Source: Dugong dugon
Taxonomy: Eukaryota > Chordata > Mammalia > Sirenia > Dugongidae
Reading direction: 5' to 3'
DNA length: 64,000 nucleotides
NCBI GenBank assembly: GCA_030035585.1
Contig: CM057482.1
Location: forward strand, 49,209,501 to 49,273,500
A model generated the notes under the pieces. It had not been told where the DNA came from. It worked only from the letters and a program-made list of their open reading frames with translations, and searched no databases. Below are positions 1 through 10,616 of the stretch, piece after piece. How positions within the stretch are numbered: the first letter of the stretch is position 1; every line of letters begins with the position of its first letter. The position numbers were made by a program, and so were the translations under genes.

Positions 1-959
1 TGGAGAAAAATATGCCATGCAAACAGTACCCGAAAAAAAGCTGGCGGAGAGGGACTACACTATTTCAAGAAGAAATAGAAAATCCAAACAGACGTGTAAC
101 AAGACATTGGATCAGTAATCAAAAACGTTCCAACTAAGAAAAGTGCAGGACCAGATGGCTTCAATTCTGAATCCTACCAAACATTTACAGAAGAATTGAC
201 ACCAATTCTTGTCAAACTCTTCCAAAGTATAGAAAAGGAAGGAACACTTCATAACTCATTCTATGATGTCAGCATTACCCTGATATCAAAGCCAGACAAA
301 GATACCACAAGGAAAAAAAATGATAGATCAGTATCCATTATGAACATAGATGCAAAAAAATTCTCAACAAAATATTCGCAAATCAAATCCAACAGCGTCT
401 TATAAAGATTATACAGCATGACCAAGTGGGTTTTATCCCAGGAATGCAAGAGTGACTCAATCTAAGAAAATCAGTGAGTGTAATATACCACATAAGTAGA
501 ATAAAAGAAAAGAACATATAATCATCTTAATTGATGCAGAAAAAGCATTTGACAAAACCCAACACAGTTTCTTGATAAAAAAACACTCATAAAACTAGGA
601 ATAGAAGTGAAATTTCTCAACATGATGAAGGGCATTTATGAAAAACTCACAGCTAATATTATACTCAGTGGTGAAAGAATCTTTCCCCCTCAGATCAGGA
701 ACAAGACGAGGATGTCCTCTTTCACCTCTACTATTCAATACTTTGCTGGAAGTTCTAGCCAGAGTAATTAAGTGAGAAAAAATAATTTAAAAAATACAAA
801 TTGGAAAGAAATAAATAAAACTATTTATATTTGCAGATGATAAGTTCCTATAAATAGAAAATTCAAAACACACACACTAACAACAGCAACATCAACAACA
901 ACAAAAAAAACCTACTAGAATGAATAAACAAGTTCAGCAAAGTTGCAGGGAACAAGGTT
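1..959 (+). pseudogene. Old L1 LINE, ORF2 fragment (reverse transcriptase part)
   Basis: Degenerate L1 ORF2. The first ~60 bases match the endonuclease part of the L1s further right ('caaacagtacccgaaaaa' region). The sequence then jumps to the reverse-transcriptase part, with recognisable stretches for '[13 protein letters not shown]' (about 150-190), '[11 protein letters not shown]' (270-300) and '[11 protein letters not shown]' (418-450). The catalytic FADD region near 828-840 is still legible ('tttgcagatgat'). Many stops and frameshifts are present and no long frame survives. The copy is more diverged than L1-B or L1-D, so it is older. It continues at 2544 after an RTE insertion. Confidence 0.85.
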
Positions 960-2543
960 CTTGTTGTTGTAGTTGAGTGCCATCCAGTCAGTCCCGACTC
1001 TTAGCGACCCTATGTACAACAGAACAAAACAGTGTCCAGTCCTGCATCATCCTCAGAGTTATTGCTATATTTGAGCCCATTTTTGTAGCCACTGTGTCAA
1101 TTTACCTCTTTCTCTTTTTCACTGACACTCTACTTTGCCAAGCATGATGTCCTTCTCCAGACACTGGTCCCTCCTGATAACATGTCCAAAGTATGTGAGG
1201 TGAAGTCTCACCATCCTTGCTTCTAAGTAGCCTTCTGGCTGTACTTCTTCCAAGACTGATTTATTCGCTTTTCTGGCAGTCCATGATATATTTAATATTC
1301 TTTGCCAACACCATAATTCAAAGGCACCAATTCTTCTTCGGTCTTCCTTAAGCACTGTCCAGCTTTCACATGCATTTGAGGTGAAAATGTCATGGCTTGG
1401 GTCAGGCAATTTTAGTCGTTAGGGTGACTTATTTGCTTTTTACCACTTTAAAGAGGTCCTTTGGAGTAGATTTGCCCAGTGCAATATATCATTTGATTTC
1501 TTGACTGCTTCTTTCATAGAACTTGATTGTGGATCCAAGTAAAATGAAATCCTTGACAGCTTCAATATTTTCTCCATTTATCATGGTGTTGCTTATTGGT
1601 CCAGTAGTGAGGATTTTTGTTTTCTTTATGTTGAGGTGTAATCCATACTGAAGGCTGTGGTCTTTGATCTTCCTCAGTAAGTGTCATGGATTGAATTGTG
1701 TCCCCCAGAAATATCTGTCAACTTGGCTAGGTCATGATTCCCAGTATTGTATGATTGTGTACCATTTTGTAAATCTGATGTGATTTCCTTATGTGCTGTA
1801 AACTCTATCACTATGATGAGGTTTTACTGATGAAGTTTACAAGATTAGTGTCTTAATCCAATCTCTTTTGAGATATAAAAGAGAGAAGTGAGCAGAGACA
1901 CATGGGAACCTCATACCACCAAGAAAGCAGTGCCGGGAGCAGAAGGCTTCCTTTGGACCCGAGGTACCTGTGCTGAGATGCTCCCAGACCAAGGGAAGAC
2001 TAATGCATCACAAAGACCTTCCTCCAGAGCCAACAGAGAGAGAAAGCCTTCTCCTGGAGCTGATGCCCTGAATTTGGACTTGTAGCCTACTGGACTGTGA
2101 GAGAATAAACTTCTCTTTGTTAAAACCACCCACTTGTGGTATTTCTATTAGAGCAGCACTAGATGACTAATACAGTGAGTGCTTCAAGTCCTATTTGCTT
2201 TCAGCAAGCAAAGTTGTGTAATCTGCATATCAGAGGTTGCAAATGAGTCTTCCTCCAATCCTGATGCTGCGTTCTTCTTTATATAGTCCAGCTTCTCAGA
2301 TTATTTGCTCAGTATACAGATTGAATAAGTATGGTGAAAGGATACAACCCTGACGCATACCTTTCCTGATTTTAACCCGTGCAGTATCCCTTGTTCTGTT
2401 CAAGTGACTGCCTCTTGGTCTGTGTACAGGTTTCTCATGAGCACAGTTAAGTGTTCTAGAATTGCCATTCTTCACAATGTTATCCGTAATTTGTTATGAT
2501 CCACACAGTCCAATGCCTTTGCCTCGTCAATAAAACACAGAAT
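960..2543 (-). mobile_element. RTE-clade LINE copy R1, split by a solo LTR
   Basis: 3' part of an RTE element (elephant RTE1 type) inserted in reverse into the old L1. It begins on the plus strand with the (GTT)n tail and the 'gagtgccatccagtcagtcc' 3' end. The reverse strand encodes the RTE C-terminal region: 'LEEVQPEGYLEARMVRLHL' and 'YFGHVIRRDQCLEKDIMLGK' lie in the minus frame 1119-1409. The polymerase motif at 2218-2229 (minus) reads Y-A-D-Y, so the second catalytic aspartate of YADD has become tyrosine. The element is 5'-truncated near 2540. Short flanking copies of 'aaggtt' (954-959 and 2546-2551) look like a decayed target duplication. A solo LTR occupies 1682-2174. Confidence 0.85.
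1682..2174 (+). mobile_element. Solo LTR, MaLR-like (ERVL-MaLR), inside RTE R1
   Basis: 493-bp element starting TGTCATGGATTGAATTGTG and ending ACTAATACA, giving the TG...CA ends of an LTR. A polyadenylation signal (gagaataaac) sits near 2102, about 70 bp from the 3' end. The start and the 'gtgagagaataaa...cacttgtggtatttctatta' end match the layout of MLT1/MST-type MaLR LTRs. Flanking 5-mers gtaag (1677-1681) and gtgag (2175-2179) match at 4 of 5 bases, the target duplication length expected for ERVL/MaLR. It interrupts the RTE sequence cleanly: rejoining the flanks restores the RTE consensus order. The 65-codon plus frame inside it has no retroviral similarity. Confidence 0.85.
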
Positions 2544-2638
2544 ATAAGGTTAACACACAAAAATCAGTTGTGTTTCTATATACCAGCAATGAGCAAACTG
2601 AAAAGGTATAAAATAATAATAATAATAAATTTCTTTAC
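2544..2638 (+). pseudogene. Old L1 continuation
   Basis: Resumes the 1-959 L1 after the RTE insertion: 'acacaaaaatcagttgtgtt' is the ORF2 segment that follows the RT core ('KSVGFLYT' region in L1-B). It ends at the duplicated target site ttctttac of the next SINE. Confidence 0.75.
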
Positions 2639-2801
2639 CAAAAAACAAATCTGTTGCCATCGAGTCAATTCTGACTCATAGAGACCCTATAGGACAGAGT
2701 AGAACTGCCCCATAGTGTTTCCAAGGAGCAGCTGGTGGATTAGAACTGCTGACCTTTTGGTTACCAGCTGAAACCCTTAACCACTATGCCACCAGGGCTC
2801 C
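2639..2801 (-). mobile_element. AfroSINE (tRNA-derived SINE), reverse
   Basis: Complete reverse-oriented SINE. The plus strand begins with the tail (gttgccatcgagtcaattc) and ends with the head complement (accagggctcc). It is flanked by an exact 8-bp target duplication, ttctttac, at 2631-2638 and 2802-2809. The body contains 'gaccctataggacagagtag' and 'ggtggattagaactgctgac', the latter overlapping the tRNA-like B box on the reverse strand. Confidence 0.9.
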
Positions 2802-3600
2802 TTCTTTACATCCCCCAAAATATAATACCTATGAATAAATTTAACCAGAGAAGTGAAACACATGTACACTGAAAACTTTAAAACCTTGTTGAAAGAAATA
2901 AAAGAGGACCTAAATAAATGGAAAGACATCCATGTTCATAGATTGAAAGACAGTATTGTTAAGTTGGCAATACTATCCAAAGAAATCTACAGATTCAATC
3001 CCTCTCAAAATTACAACAACCTCCTTTGCAGAAACGGAAAATCCAATCCTCAAATTCATATGGAATTGCAAGGGCCCCAAATAGCCTAAACAATCTCAAA
3101 TAAGAACAAACTTGGAGGACTCAAACTTCCCTAATTCAAAACATACTGCAAAGTGAAAGTAATCAACACAGTGTGATACTGGTATAAGAACAGACATATA
3201 GTCCAATGGAATAGAATTGAGAGTCCAGAAATAAACCCACACACCTACGGTCAATTGATTTTTTACAAGAGTGCCAAGACTCTTCAATGAGGAAAGAATA
3301 GTCTCTTCAACAAATGGTGCTGGGACAATTGGGTATCCACAAGCAAAAGAATTAGTTTAGACCCTTACCTCAAACAATATACAAAACTTAACTCAAAATG
3401 GATCAATGACCTAAATGTAAGAGCTAAAACCATACAACCTTAGAAGAAAACATAGGGATAAATGTTTATGGCTTTGAAATTGGCAATAGATTCTTAGATA
3501 TGGCACCAAAAGCAAGAGTAAGAAAAGAAAAAAAAATAGGTAAGTTGAATTTCATCAAAATTAAAAACTTTTGCCCATTAAAGGACATTATAAAGGAAGT
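2802..3600 (+). pseudogene. Old L1 continuation, ORF2 C-terminal half
   Basis: ORF2 sequence downstream of the RT core. The plus frame 2853-3089 reads '[20 protein letters not shown]' and '...[19 protein letters not shown]', the thumb-like segment seen also in L1-A and L1-B. Further on, 'gtccaatggaatagaattgag' and 'tggtgctgggacaattgg' are standard L1 landmarks. Frameshifts are frequent. Confidence 0.85.
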
Positions 3601-3753
3601 GGAGCCCTGGTGGCACAGTGGTTAAGAGCCTGGCTGCTAACCAAAAGGTTAGCAGTTCAAATCCACCAACCACTTCTTGGAAACTCTACAAGGCAGTTCT
3701 ACTCTGTCCTCTAGGGTCTCTATGAGTCGGAATAGATTCGATGGCAACAAACA
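3601..3753 (+). mobile_element. AfroSINE, forward
   Basis: Starts with ggagccctggtggcacagtg, a tRNA-derived head with A-box-like GTGGCACAGTGG and B-box-like AGCAGTTCAAATCC (about 3650-3663). It ends with 'ggtctctatgagtcgg' and 'aatagattcgatggcaacaa'. That tail is shared with the 3' end of the RTE LINE (compare 52735-52775). It is inserted in the old L1. Confidence 0.9.
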
Positions 3754-3937
3754 GGAATGGGATCAAGAAAGTAAAAAACAACCTACAAAATATTTTCAAA
3801 TCATATATTTGATTAGGATTTAAGATCTAGAATATATAAAAAACACCTATAACTCAACATTTCCCTGAGTGGTGCAAACTGTTTATGCTCAACTACTAAC
3901 CTAAAGCTTGTCAACAAAAAGATAAACAGCCCAGTTT
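3754..3937 (+). pseudogene. Old L1 continuation with a short SINE scrap
   Basis: L1 ORF2 sequence ('ctcaacaaaaagacaaa'-type region) interrupted at about 3863-3911 by a ~49-bp SINE head fragment ('ccctgagtggtgcaaac ... ctaaag'), a variant of the tRNA-derived head seen elsewhere in the window. The scrap lacks a tail, so it is either truncated or an old rearrangement. Confidence 0.65.
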
Positions 3938-3952
3938 AAAAATGGTCAAAGG

Positions 3953-4370
3953 TTCTAGTAAGAAGACCAGACTTAATGGTCTGACTGAGACTGAAGGAAC
4001 CCCAGAAAGCATGGCCCCTGGATTCTCTATCAGCCCAGAAATAAAACAATTCCCAAGGCGAAGTCTTCAGACAGGGATTGGACTGGACGGTGGGACATAA
4101 AGTGATACTTATGAGGAGTGTGTCTCTTAGCTCAAGTAGATACAAGAGACTAAACGGGCAGCTTCTGTCCAAAGGTGAGATGGGAAGACAGAGAGGGTTG
4201 GGAGCTGGTTGAATGGACATGGGGAATCAGGGGTGGAAAGGAGGACTGTGCTATTGCAGTATGCGGAGAGCAATTAGGGTCACATAACAATGTATGCATA
4301 AATTTTTGTATGGGAGACTAACTTGAAATGTAAACTTCATTTAAACTACAACAATAAAATAAAAACAAAT
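3953..4370 (+). mobile_element. 5'-truncated L1 (3' UTR only) with target duplication
   Basis: 418-bp L1 3' end inserted into the old L1. It is bounded by an exact 15-bp target duplication, aaaaatggtcaaagg, at 3938-3952 and 4371-4385. It consists only of the 3' UTR of the L1-A family (compare 27180-27590) and ends in an A-rich tail (ataaaataaaaacaaat). No coding sequence is present. This is a typical short product of target-primed reverse transcription. Confidence 0.9.
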
Positions 4371-4385
4371 AAAAATGGTCAAAGG

Positions 4386-4462
4386 ACTTGATAGACACTT
4401 CTCCAAAGAAGATATACAAACAGCCAACCTACACATGAAAAGATGCTCAGCATGATTAGTCA
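4386..4462 (+). pseudogene. Old L1 continuation
   Basis: Short ORF2 segment ('acacttctccaaagaagata') between a truncated L1 and a SINE. The same segment occurs in the younger L1s, for example at 23668-23690. Confidence 0.75.
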
Positions 4463-4668
4463 TTAAAACCGCATTGCTGTCGAGTCAATTCCAACTCATA
4501 GTAACCCTATAGGAAAGAGTAGAACTGCCCCATTGGGTTTCCAAGGCTGTAATCTTTACAGAAGCAGACTGCCTCATCTTTCTTTCACAGAGCAACTGGT
4601 GGGTTCAAACGGCTGACCTTTCAGTTAGTAGCTGAGCGCTTACCCACTGCACCACCAGGGCTCCTTCC
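4463..4668 (-). mobile_element. AfroSINE, reverse, long subfamily
   Basis: Reverse SINE with an exact 8-bp target duplication attagtca at 4455-4462 and 4669-4676. Compared with the 2639-2801 copy it carries about 40 extra bases ('ctgtaatctttacagaagca' and following), so it belongs to a different subfamily. The plus strand ends with the head complement ccaccagggctcc. Confidence 0.88.
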
Positions 4669-5425
4669 ATTAGTCACTAGGGAAATGCGAATCAAAATCA
4701 CAATGAGATACCACTTCACACCCACTAGAATGGCTTAAAAAAAGAGAGAGAGAGAGAAAGAACAGAAAATAAAAAGTGTTGGCGAGGATATGGAGAAATT
4801 GGAACCCTCATACTTTGCTAGTGGAAACTCAAAATGGTTCAGCCACTGTAGAGGTTGGCAGTTCCTCAAAACAGAATTACCGTATGACCTAGCAATTCCA
4901 CTTTTAGGTATATACCCAAAAGCAAGGACTCAAACAGATACTTGTACACGCATGTTCATAGCAACATTATTCACAATAGCCAAAAGGTAGAAACAACCCA
5001 AATGACCATCAGCAGATGAATAGATAAACAGAACGTGGTATATACATGCAATGCACTATTACTTAGCCATAAAAAGAATGAAGTACTGGTACAGTGGAGA
5101 TAAACCTCAAAAACATTATGCCAAGTGGAAAAAGGCAAACACAAAAAGTCACTTATTGCATGATTCCATGTATATGAAATATTAATATTTATAATCAATA
5201 AATCCATAAAGAAAGATTGGTGATTGACAGGATCTGGGGGGAGGGGTGGAATGGGGAGTAACTGCTTAATGCATATGGGGTTTTATTTTGGGGTGATAAA
5301 TGTTTTGGAACTAGATAGAGGTGGTGATTGCAAAACGTTGTGAATGTACTGAATGCCACTGAAATGTTCCTTTTAAATGCCTAATTTTATGTTATGTGAA
5401 TTTTACCCAATTTTTTAAAAATCAT
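4669..5425 (+). pseudogene. Old L1 continuation: ORF2 C-terminus and 3' UTR
   Basis: Encodes the degenerate ORF2 C-terminus. The plus frame 4790-4990 includes '[20 protein letters not shown]' and 'CTRMFIATLFTIAKR', the region just after the L1 zinc-knuckle. The 3' UTR follows ('gaatgtactgaatgccactg' near 5343) and an A/T-rich end lies near 5420. An (AG)n run lies at about 4742-4758. This closes the L1 that began at position 1. Confidence 0.85.
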
Positions 5426-5950
5426 AGATTCTGGGGCTCCTCCTCACCTGGCTCAGGATGGGGAAATGTGGAGAAACATCCACCAAGGGCTGGTGGTTCA
5501 GAAGAGCTGTTTCCAAACAGACTTGGGAATGCGATCTGTATATGAGCTAAGAAAACACAGCTCTGGGGGCAGATGACATCTTCTCTAATTCCTGTCCTGC
5601 TCTACCCTGCAGTGAGAGCCAGGTGGTTTCAGACACCAGACTGAGTCATGATCTCCAGGTGTCACCCCCTGCGGTGCTGGCAGCCAGGCCCCAGGCACCT
5701 TGCTTGGGAGATGCAGCCTGGGGCCATAGGGATGCGCTGCCTGGGGTTTAGAGGCCACCATGCTTGCCCTTTCTCTCTCTCACTCTTCTATCCTTCTCAT
5801 TTCTCAAAGGTACACCCCAAACTACCTTGAATCTAACCATCACAGAGGGTGTCATCCACCCTTGAAGGCAGGAGACACTGCTGAAGTCAGACTGGCTTTC
5901 GCTGTGTGTCCACGATTGCAGCAGCTGAGGAAGGGCAGCGGCCATCTGTA
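5426..5950. other. Single-copy sequence, no gene seen
   Basis: No repeat family or coding pattern recognised. Short open frames on both strands (for example 5748-6011 minus) overlap each other, lack splice context and resemble nothing known. Confidence 0.5.
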
Positions 5951-6436
5951 AAGGTCCTTTCTGGGATTCAGCATCCCAGCAAATATTGAGCACCTGCTGG
6001 GAGCAAGGCACGGGTGACCAGTGAGAATCAAATGGTGCCTACCACAGAAACATACCCTCCCTGTGAGGTTCTCCACCCAAGTAAACACAGAATCCTCCCA
6101 AATAAGTAAACACACGACCCACCCGAAAGAAAGTTTCATGGAGAAAGGCCAGTGTATCCCAGAGCACTGGGCAGAGTCAGGGGCTCAGACAAGGGCCTCA
6201 GAAGCAGTGACATTTGAGCTAAGGCTTGCAGGAAGAGCAAAGTGGACCAGGGACAGGTTTTCCAGCAGGGAACAATGTGCAGGGATGCCCTGAGACAGAG
6301 CAGAGCTGGTGAGTGGATGGGGGATGCAGGAGAGGCCAGTGTGGGGTAGACTCGCTGAGGGAGGTGGATGACGCCGGAGCAGAGCATTGGGAATTGTGAA
6401 CTTTATCCTAAGACACACAACAAGCCATGAAGGGAT
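5951..6436 (+). repeat. Ancient dispersed repeat, left part
   Basis: Contains degenerate forms of 'atattgagcacctgctgg' followed by 'gtgacatttgagctaagg' and 'gaattgtgaactttatccta'. This order is typical of an ancient mammalian-wide repeat. I do not assign a subfamily. The repeat resumes at 6807 ('ttaagcagagggctgatgat') after a solo LTR insertion, which supports one continuous old element. Confidence 0.55.
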
Positions 6437-6806
6437 TGTCTTATTTTCCTAGTGCTGCTGTAACACAAGTACCACAAGCGGATGGCTTTAAAGAACAGAA
6501 ATTTATTTTCTTGTAGTTTTGAAAGCTAAAAGTCCAAATCAGAGTCTCCACCATGTCAATTCCTTCCTTGTCGGTAGGCCAAGGCATTCCTTGGTTCTTG
6601 GCATCTGTCTCCCCCACTATGTGCTTGTCTCTGTGTCTAGCCTCCTCTTTTCACAAGTGATTACGTTTAGGACACACCCTACACTAGTATGGCCTCCTTA
6701 ATACAAGATTAAATTGCTTTATGGAAAGTGATTACATCACATCACATCACACCACATCTAGATATAGAAGTTAGGATTTTGGGGGGACACAATTCAATCC
6801 ATAACA
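6437..6806 (-). mobile_element. Solo LTR, MaLR-like, reverse
   Basis: Plus strand reads TGTCTTATTTTCCTAGTGC ... cacaattcaatccataaca, the reverse complement of the LTR start and end seen at 1682-2174 and 14051-14554. The polyadenylation signal in reverse (tttatt) lies near 6503. A small catca(catca)n run lies at 6731-6753. The target duplication is not clear. It splits the ancient repeat 5951-7000. Confidence 0.75.
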
Positions 6807-7000
6807 CTTTAAGCAGAGGGCTGATGATGGGGTCTGCATGTTTAAGAGAACTCTGGAGGATGCGCTGGGCGGGGGCCTGTGACAGGACTAGTCCAGGAAG
6901 GGGTAATGACTGGAGTCCGGGCAGTGGTGGGGGAGGCAGAGGAAAATGGATGGCACTGAGGGACATGAAGGAGGCGATATGGCAAGCAAGGTGAACTGCC
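6807..7000 (+). repeat. Ancient dispersed repeat, right part
   Basis: Continuation of 5951-6436: 'ttaagcagagggctgatgat' through 'aaggaggcgatatggcaag'. Its order and orientation agree with the left part. Confidence 0.5.
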
Positions 7001-7750
7001 TGTCCCCCTAGCCTCTATTCCCTTAGGCCCTGCAGTGCATGACTGGACTTGACTTATGATCCTGGCCCAGCAGGAGAAACATGAGCGGGGATCACCTGTG
7101 ATATAATGAGACTTCCTGAGAGCAAGTACAGTGGGGTATCCCCTCCAGTTAGTCATCACTCAAAAAACTCGTGAGCCTTCAAAGAGGAAGAGCCGACAAT
7201 GAGGCAATGAGACACCTGTGGGCACCTGAGCTGGAACACCTATGCCTCCCTCACCTCTCTGAAGGGCATAATTGTATCCAGTGACTACAGTGTGGGCCAC
7301 AGTGATGTGAGACCCTATCTGCCATCTACATCAAAGACTGGGAAGAGAAAGGGCCCTGTAAGCAGTCACTTGTCCTCTAAATGTTATACTTTGGACATTG
7401 TGTTTTCACTGCTTAGGTCTCCCTAAGCATCTAACTTCCTTAAACACTTTCCTATTCACCTGGCCCTTCCATTGCTTCCTTGATCCTGCCTTGCCGAGAC
7501 CCTGCCTGGGAACTCAGCTCCTCTCCAAGCCCCTGTGCTCTTACCTACCTTATACCTTCACAGCATCCCAAAGGATGCTGCTGAGCTGCTCAAATCCCCT
7601 GGGTCCCTCCTGGGGACCCATGTAGATGTCAGTAGAATAAATCAGGGGCCCCAGTCTCATTTGGTTCTGGGTAGCACCTTTTGAGCAGCAAATCAAGCGG
7701 TCCAAGGGAGGCTGCCAAGCAGACAGGCCACACCCTACCACAAAGCAGCG
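7001..7750. other. Single-copy sequence, no gene seen
   Basis: No recognised repeat or exon. Frames of 60-105 codons on both strands overlap and show no known motif. Confidence 0.45.
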
Positions 7751-7753
7751 TAG

Positions 7754-8085
7754 TTGTCTTAGTGTTCCCTACAGAAACAGAACATATATGCATACATACA
7801 TACAGAGAGAGGGAGATTTACTCCAAGGGAGTGGTTCATGTGATTGCAGGGGCTGGCAGTCCAAGATCTGCAGGTCAGGTGACAGAAAAAGTACAGAGTA
7901 AAGTGAGAGCTCTGCCAAAATATTTACAGCCTAGGGGCAGAAGACACCCTAGAGGAGCTCCCCTTTCAATGACTGACTGATTACATTACATTGCATTGTA
8001 TTATATTACAGCAACGTAGACTAGCGTTTGGCCAAACAATTTGGAAACATAGCCAGGTTGGCACATAAAATTAACCATCGCAACA
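7754..8085 (-). repeat. LTR-type interspersed repeat fragment
   Basis: Plus strand runs from 'tgtcttagtgttccctacag' (agaaacagaac), through 'atttactccaagggagtggt' and 'gattgcaggggctggcagtc', to 'ggcacataaaattaaccatc'. This is the layout of a common mammalian LTR (ERVL/MaLR class) in reverse. It includes a (cata)n run at about 7786-7806. The exact family is not assigned. Confidence 0.55.
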
Positions 8086-9060
8086 GCAAAGGCATCAGGA
8101 ACCTGGCCCCCAGAGGGCCTTAGAGAGGGGCACAGTCCCAGTCTTTAGCCCCTTCAGGGGCAGGAACACAGAGGAGGGACTGGGCAGTGTGGATGGCTCT
8201 GCAGGGCTGAATGGGCATAAAGTGTGGGTGGGAGTTTCACAGAGGTAAACTCACCTTGGCTGTGAGATGGCTTGTTGAGAATCCTGTTGGGTCCATTGGA
8301 ATGGACAACCGCATAGTACACCACCTCCCCGCAACAAAGCAGGTGATCAGAGGGTTGAAAAGCACAGGGTAAGCCTGCCCTGAGTTCACATCTGCTCGAC
8401 CATTCCCAGAGCAAGTGGCTGGATTTTCTCCTGCCTTGCATCTTGGCTAAGACCACTGGACAAATATTTGTAAAGGGGATTCAGGACAAAATAAAGTTAT
8501 ACTAGAGATCCATAACTACACAAATTACACTCTTTGCTATATTGACTATCCACAGATGTTAGCCAGAACACACAATGCTCCCCTTTTCACACTCATTCTG
8601 GCTGCTTCTCGTGGTAATGTCCCAACCTCACAGAAGGCAGTGCAAGCAGGCACTGCATCAGGAAGCCAGGATCTAACAGGCATGCACCAAATGTAGCACC
8701 ATCATTTAACATTTTAAAGTAGTGCAGAGTATCCCCAGAAAATGTCCCATGTACTGAGTATTGGGGACCGAAGAGCATATGTGTGGCACAAGAACTACAA
8801 CTAAAAGTCATGTTTGAACCACTCAGGGATGAGCAATGGAACTTCATTGCCATAAGAAATCTGGTCTCATTAAGGGCTCTCTGCCCCTTTCTCCTTGCCT
8901 TCCTGCTCTCCTTCCCTGCTTTATAAACCTTCACCATTGCCATCGAACAAACAGCAAATAACATCTTAGAAAACAAAGACCGACAAATGTATACTAGCAT
9001 CTGATTGATCACTATTAGGTAGATAAAATCAGATCTAACTAACAACCTAGGAGAGATGTG
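8086..9060. other. Single-copy sequence with two unexplained frames
   Basis: No repeat recognised. Two minus-strand frames stand out: 8154-8456 (100 codons, with a good splice-donor-like aag|gtgagt near 8248-8256) and 8593-9045 (150 codons, no recognised domain, basic patch near the middle). Neither matches a family I know. They are discussed in the findings. Confidence 0.4.
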
Positions 9061-9067
9061 ATACGTG

Positions 9068-9105
9068 ACAGTGTGTGTGTGTGGGGGCGGGGGGGCAGGG
9101 GGAAG
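9068..9105. repeat. Simple repeat (GT)n then G-rich
   Basis: Short run cagtgtgtgtgtgtggggg followed by gcgggggggcaggggg. Low-complexity purine tract. Confidence 0.8.
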
Positions 9106-10190
9106 CAGGAACTATGGTAATGATATAGGATAAAGTTATGGCCCCTTATCCTATATCAGAGAAGATGTATGATTTGTAGAAAAACAGGCCAATCTGTTAA
9201 TTGCAGGATGAATGACTCTGGACACTGTGAGTAAATCAACCTCAGACTGTACATCATAAAGGAGATTTTGATAAAAGAATGAGTTCTCTGCAGTGACATC
9301 TCATTAATTCAGCCCTGGCAGGGAACAAGAAAATCTTATTTTTCCAAATAATTTAGGTTACCTCTGTAATCCCTCAAATTTAAAACCTAACATTTTGTTG
9401 GAAATATTTGTATCCTTAACCAAAGTATTCAAAGCACAATTTAATTTTCCTCTGGTGTTCAGGGTCTTCTCTGCAGAATATTGGTCCTTCTATGGGGCTG
9501 TGATCAGGATGGCTTCAGCAGTGAGTGTGACCATTTGGCCCCTGCATAAAATGGCTACAAGTCACTGTGCCTTTTGGCCTCACATCCACTCTTAATGGTC
9601 AGCAGTAGCTGTGTGACTGAAAGGAATTACAAAGGACCTTGGAATCAATTATAACAAAATGGCTGAGGTTACCACTATCATAATCAATTGAAACGCTCTG
9701 CCTGAGCTGACTCCTAGTTGATGGTACTGGAGTCCGTCTAGATAAAGTTTCAGAAGCAAGGAGAGAGGGCTGAGCATGTAGCCCCAGGGAAGTGTGAGTC
9801 AGGGACTGGACTGTCCTGATCACTGCATATCTGGGTCATTTACCCCACCAAATTTCACTCGATGGCCTGGGCTTGAACCCTTCCCACCAGGCAGCGCTCT
9901 GACCTCCACCTGCTGCCTGGGTGAGGGATGCCTGGAGCAGGGACCATTCTCCTCTGTGGAAATGCTAGCATTGTGTCTGGCCTCGGGTTTCTGCAGCCAT
10001 CTCGAGGAGCTGACTAGTGGACTCCATCCTTCAGTCCCTGACTTTATGGGTCTCAATTAAACGGAGAGCCAGGAAGTGCAAACCTAAGGACCAAACCCTG
10101 TGTCAAGGTGATTGTCACCTGGATGGCCCTGCAACCATGAGAACAGTGATAATTCATTGTTACTAATAACAGTAAAAACACAAAGATTTG
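9106..10190. other. Single-copy sequence, no gene seen
   Basis: No interspersed repeat or exon recognised. The 88-codon plus frame 9794-10060 and its 78-codon antisense partner overlap almost completely and lack any motif. Confidence 0.45.
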
Positions 10191-10194
10191 CAGT

Positions 10195-10432
10195 TACTTT
10201 TGTTTGCAAAGTAGAGTGGATTATAAACATCATATATGGAGATTGTGCATTATGCTGTGTTACAGATTATCTCATTTAGTGTTCACATCAACCCAATGAG
10301 GTGGATCATAATAATACCCCCATTTTCCAATGAAGAAACTGAAGTTTTGAGGGGTTATAGATCTCACTGATGCACTGAAGAGCTCTGGAGTCTATGCCTG
10401 TAACCACTTTGCTGCCAGGCCTCCTCATCAAG
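10195..10432 (-). repeat. MIR (ancient SINE), reverse
   Basis: 'attatctcatttagtgttca' followed by 'ccaatgaggtggatcataat', 'cccccattttccaatgaaga', 'aactgaagttttgagggg' and 'ctgtaaccactttgctgcc' is the reverse complement of the MIR consensus order (tail to tRNA-like head). The copy is old and diverged. Confidence 0.8.
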
Positions 10433-10616
10433 GCTAAGCTTATCATCAGGTCATGGGACCTCATTTGCATTCTGATAATGAAAAGAGAGTGATAGTGTTA
10501 CAGATGGCCCACCTGACCTTGGCCATAACTCGCAGCCTCCCTCTTTAGTGCCATGGACCAGCAAAGATTTTTAAATGTCCGAGTTCTTTCTCTGCTTACA
10601 AAATGTTTTCGTGAAT

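Noticed and set aside
1888-2085. 65-codon frame in an LTR as a possible gene
   Set aside because: Internal to a solo MaLR-like LTR. Such LTRs do not code, and the paired LTR at 14051 lacks the same frame.
3601-3672. tRNA-like gene with A and B boxes
   Set aside because: It is the head of a SINE, no cloverleaf closes, and it recurs with target duplications.
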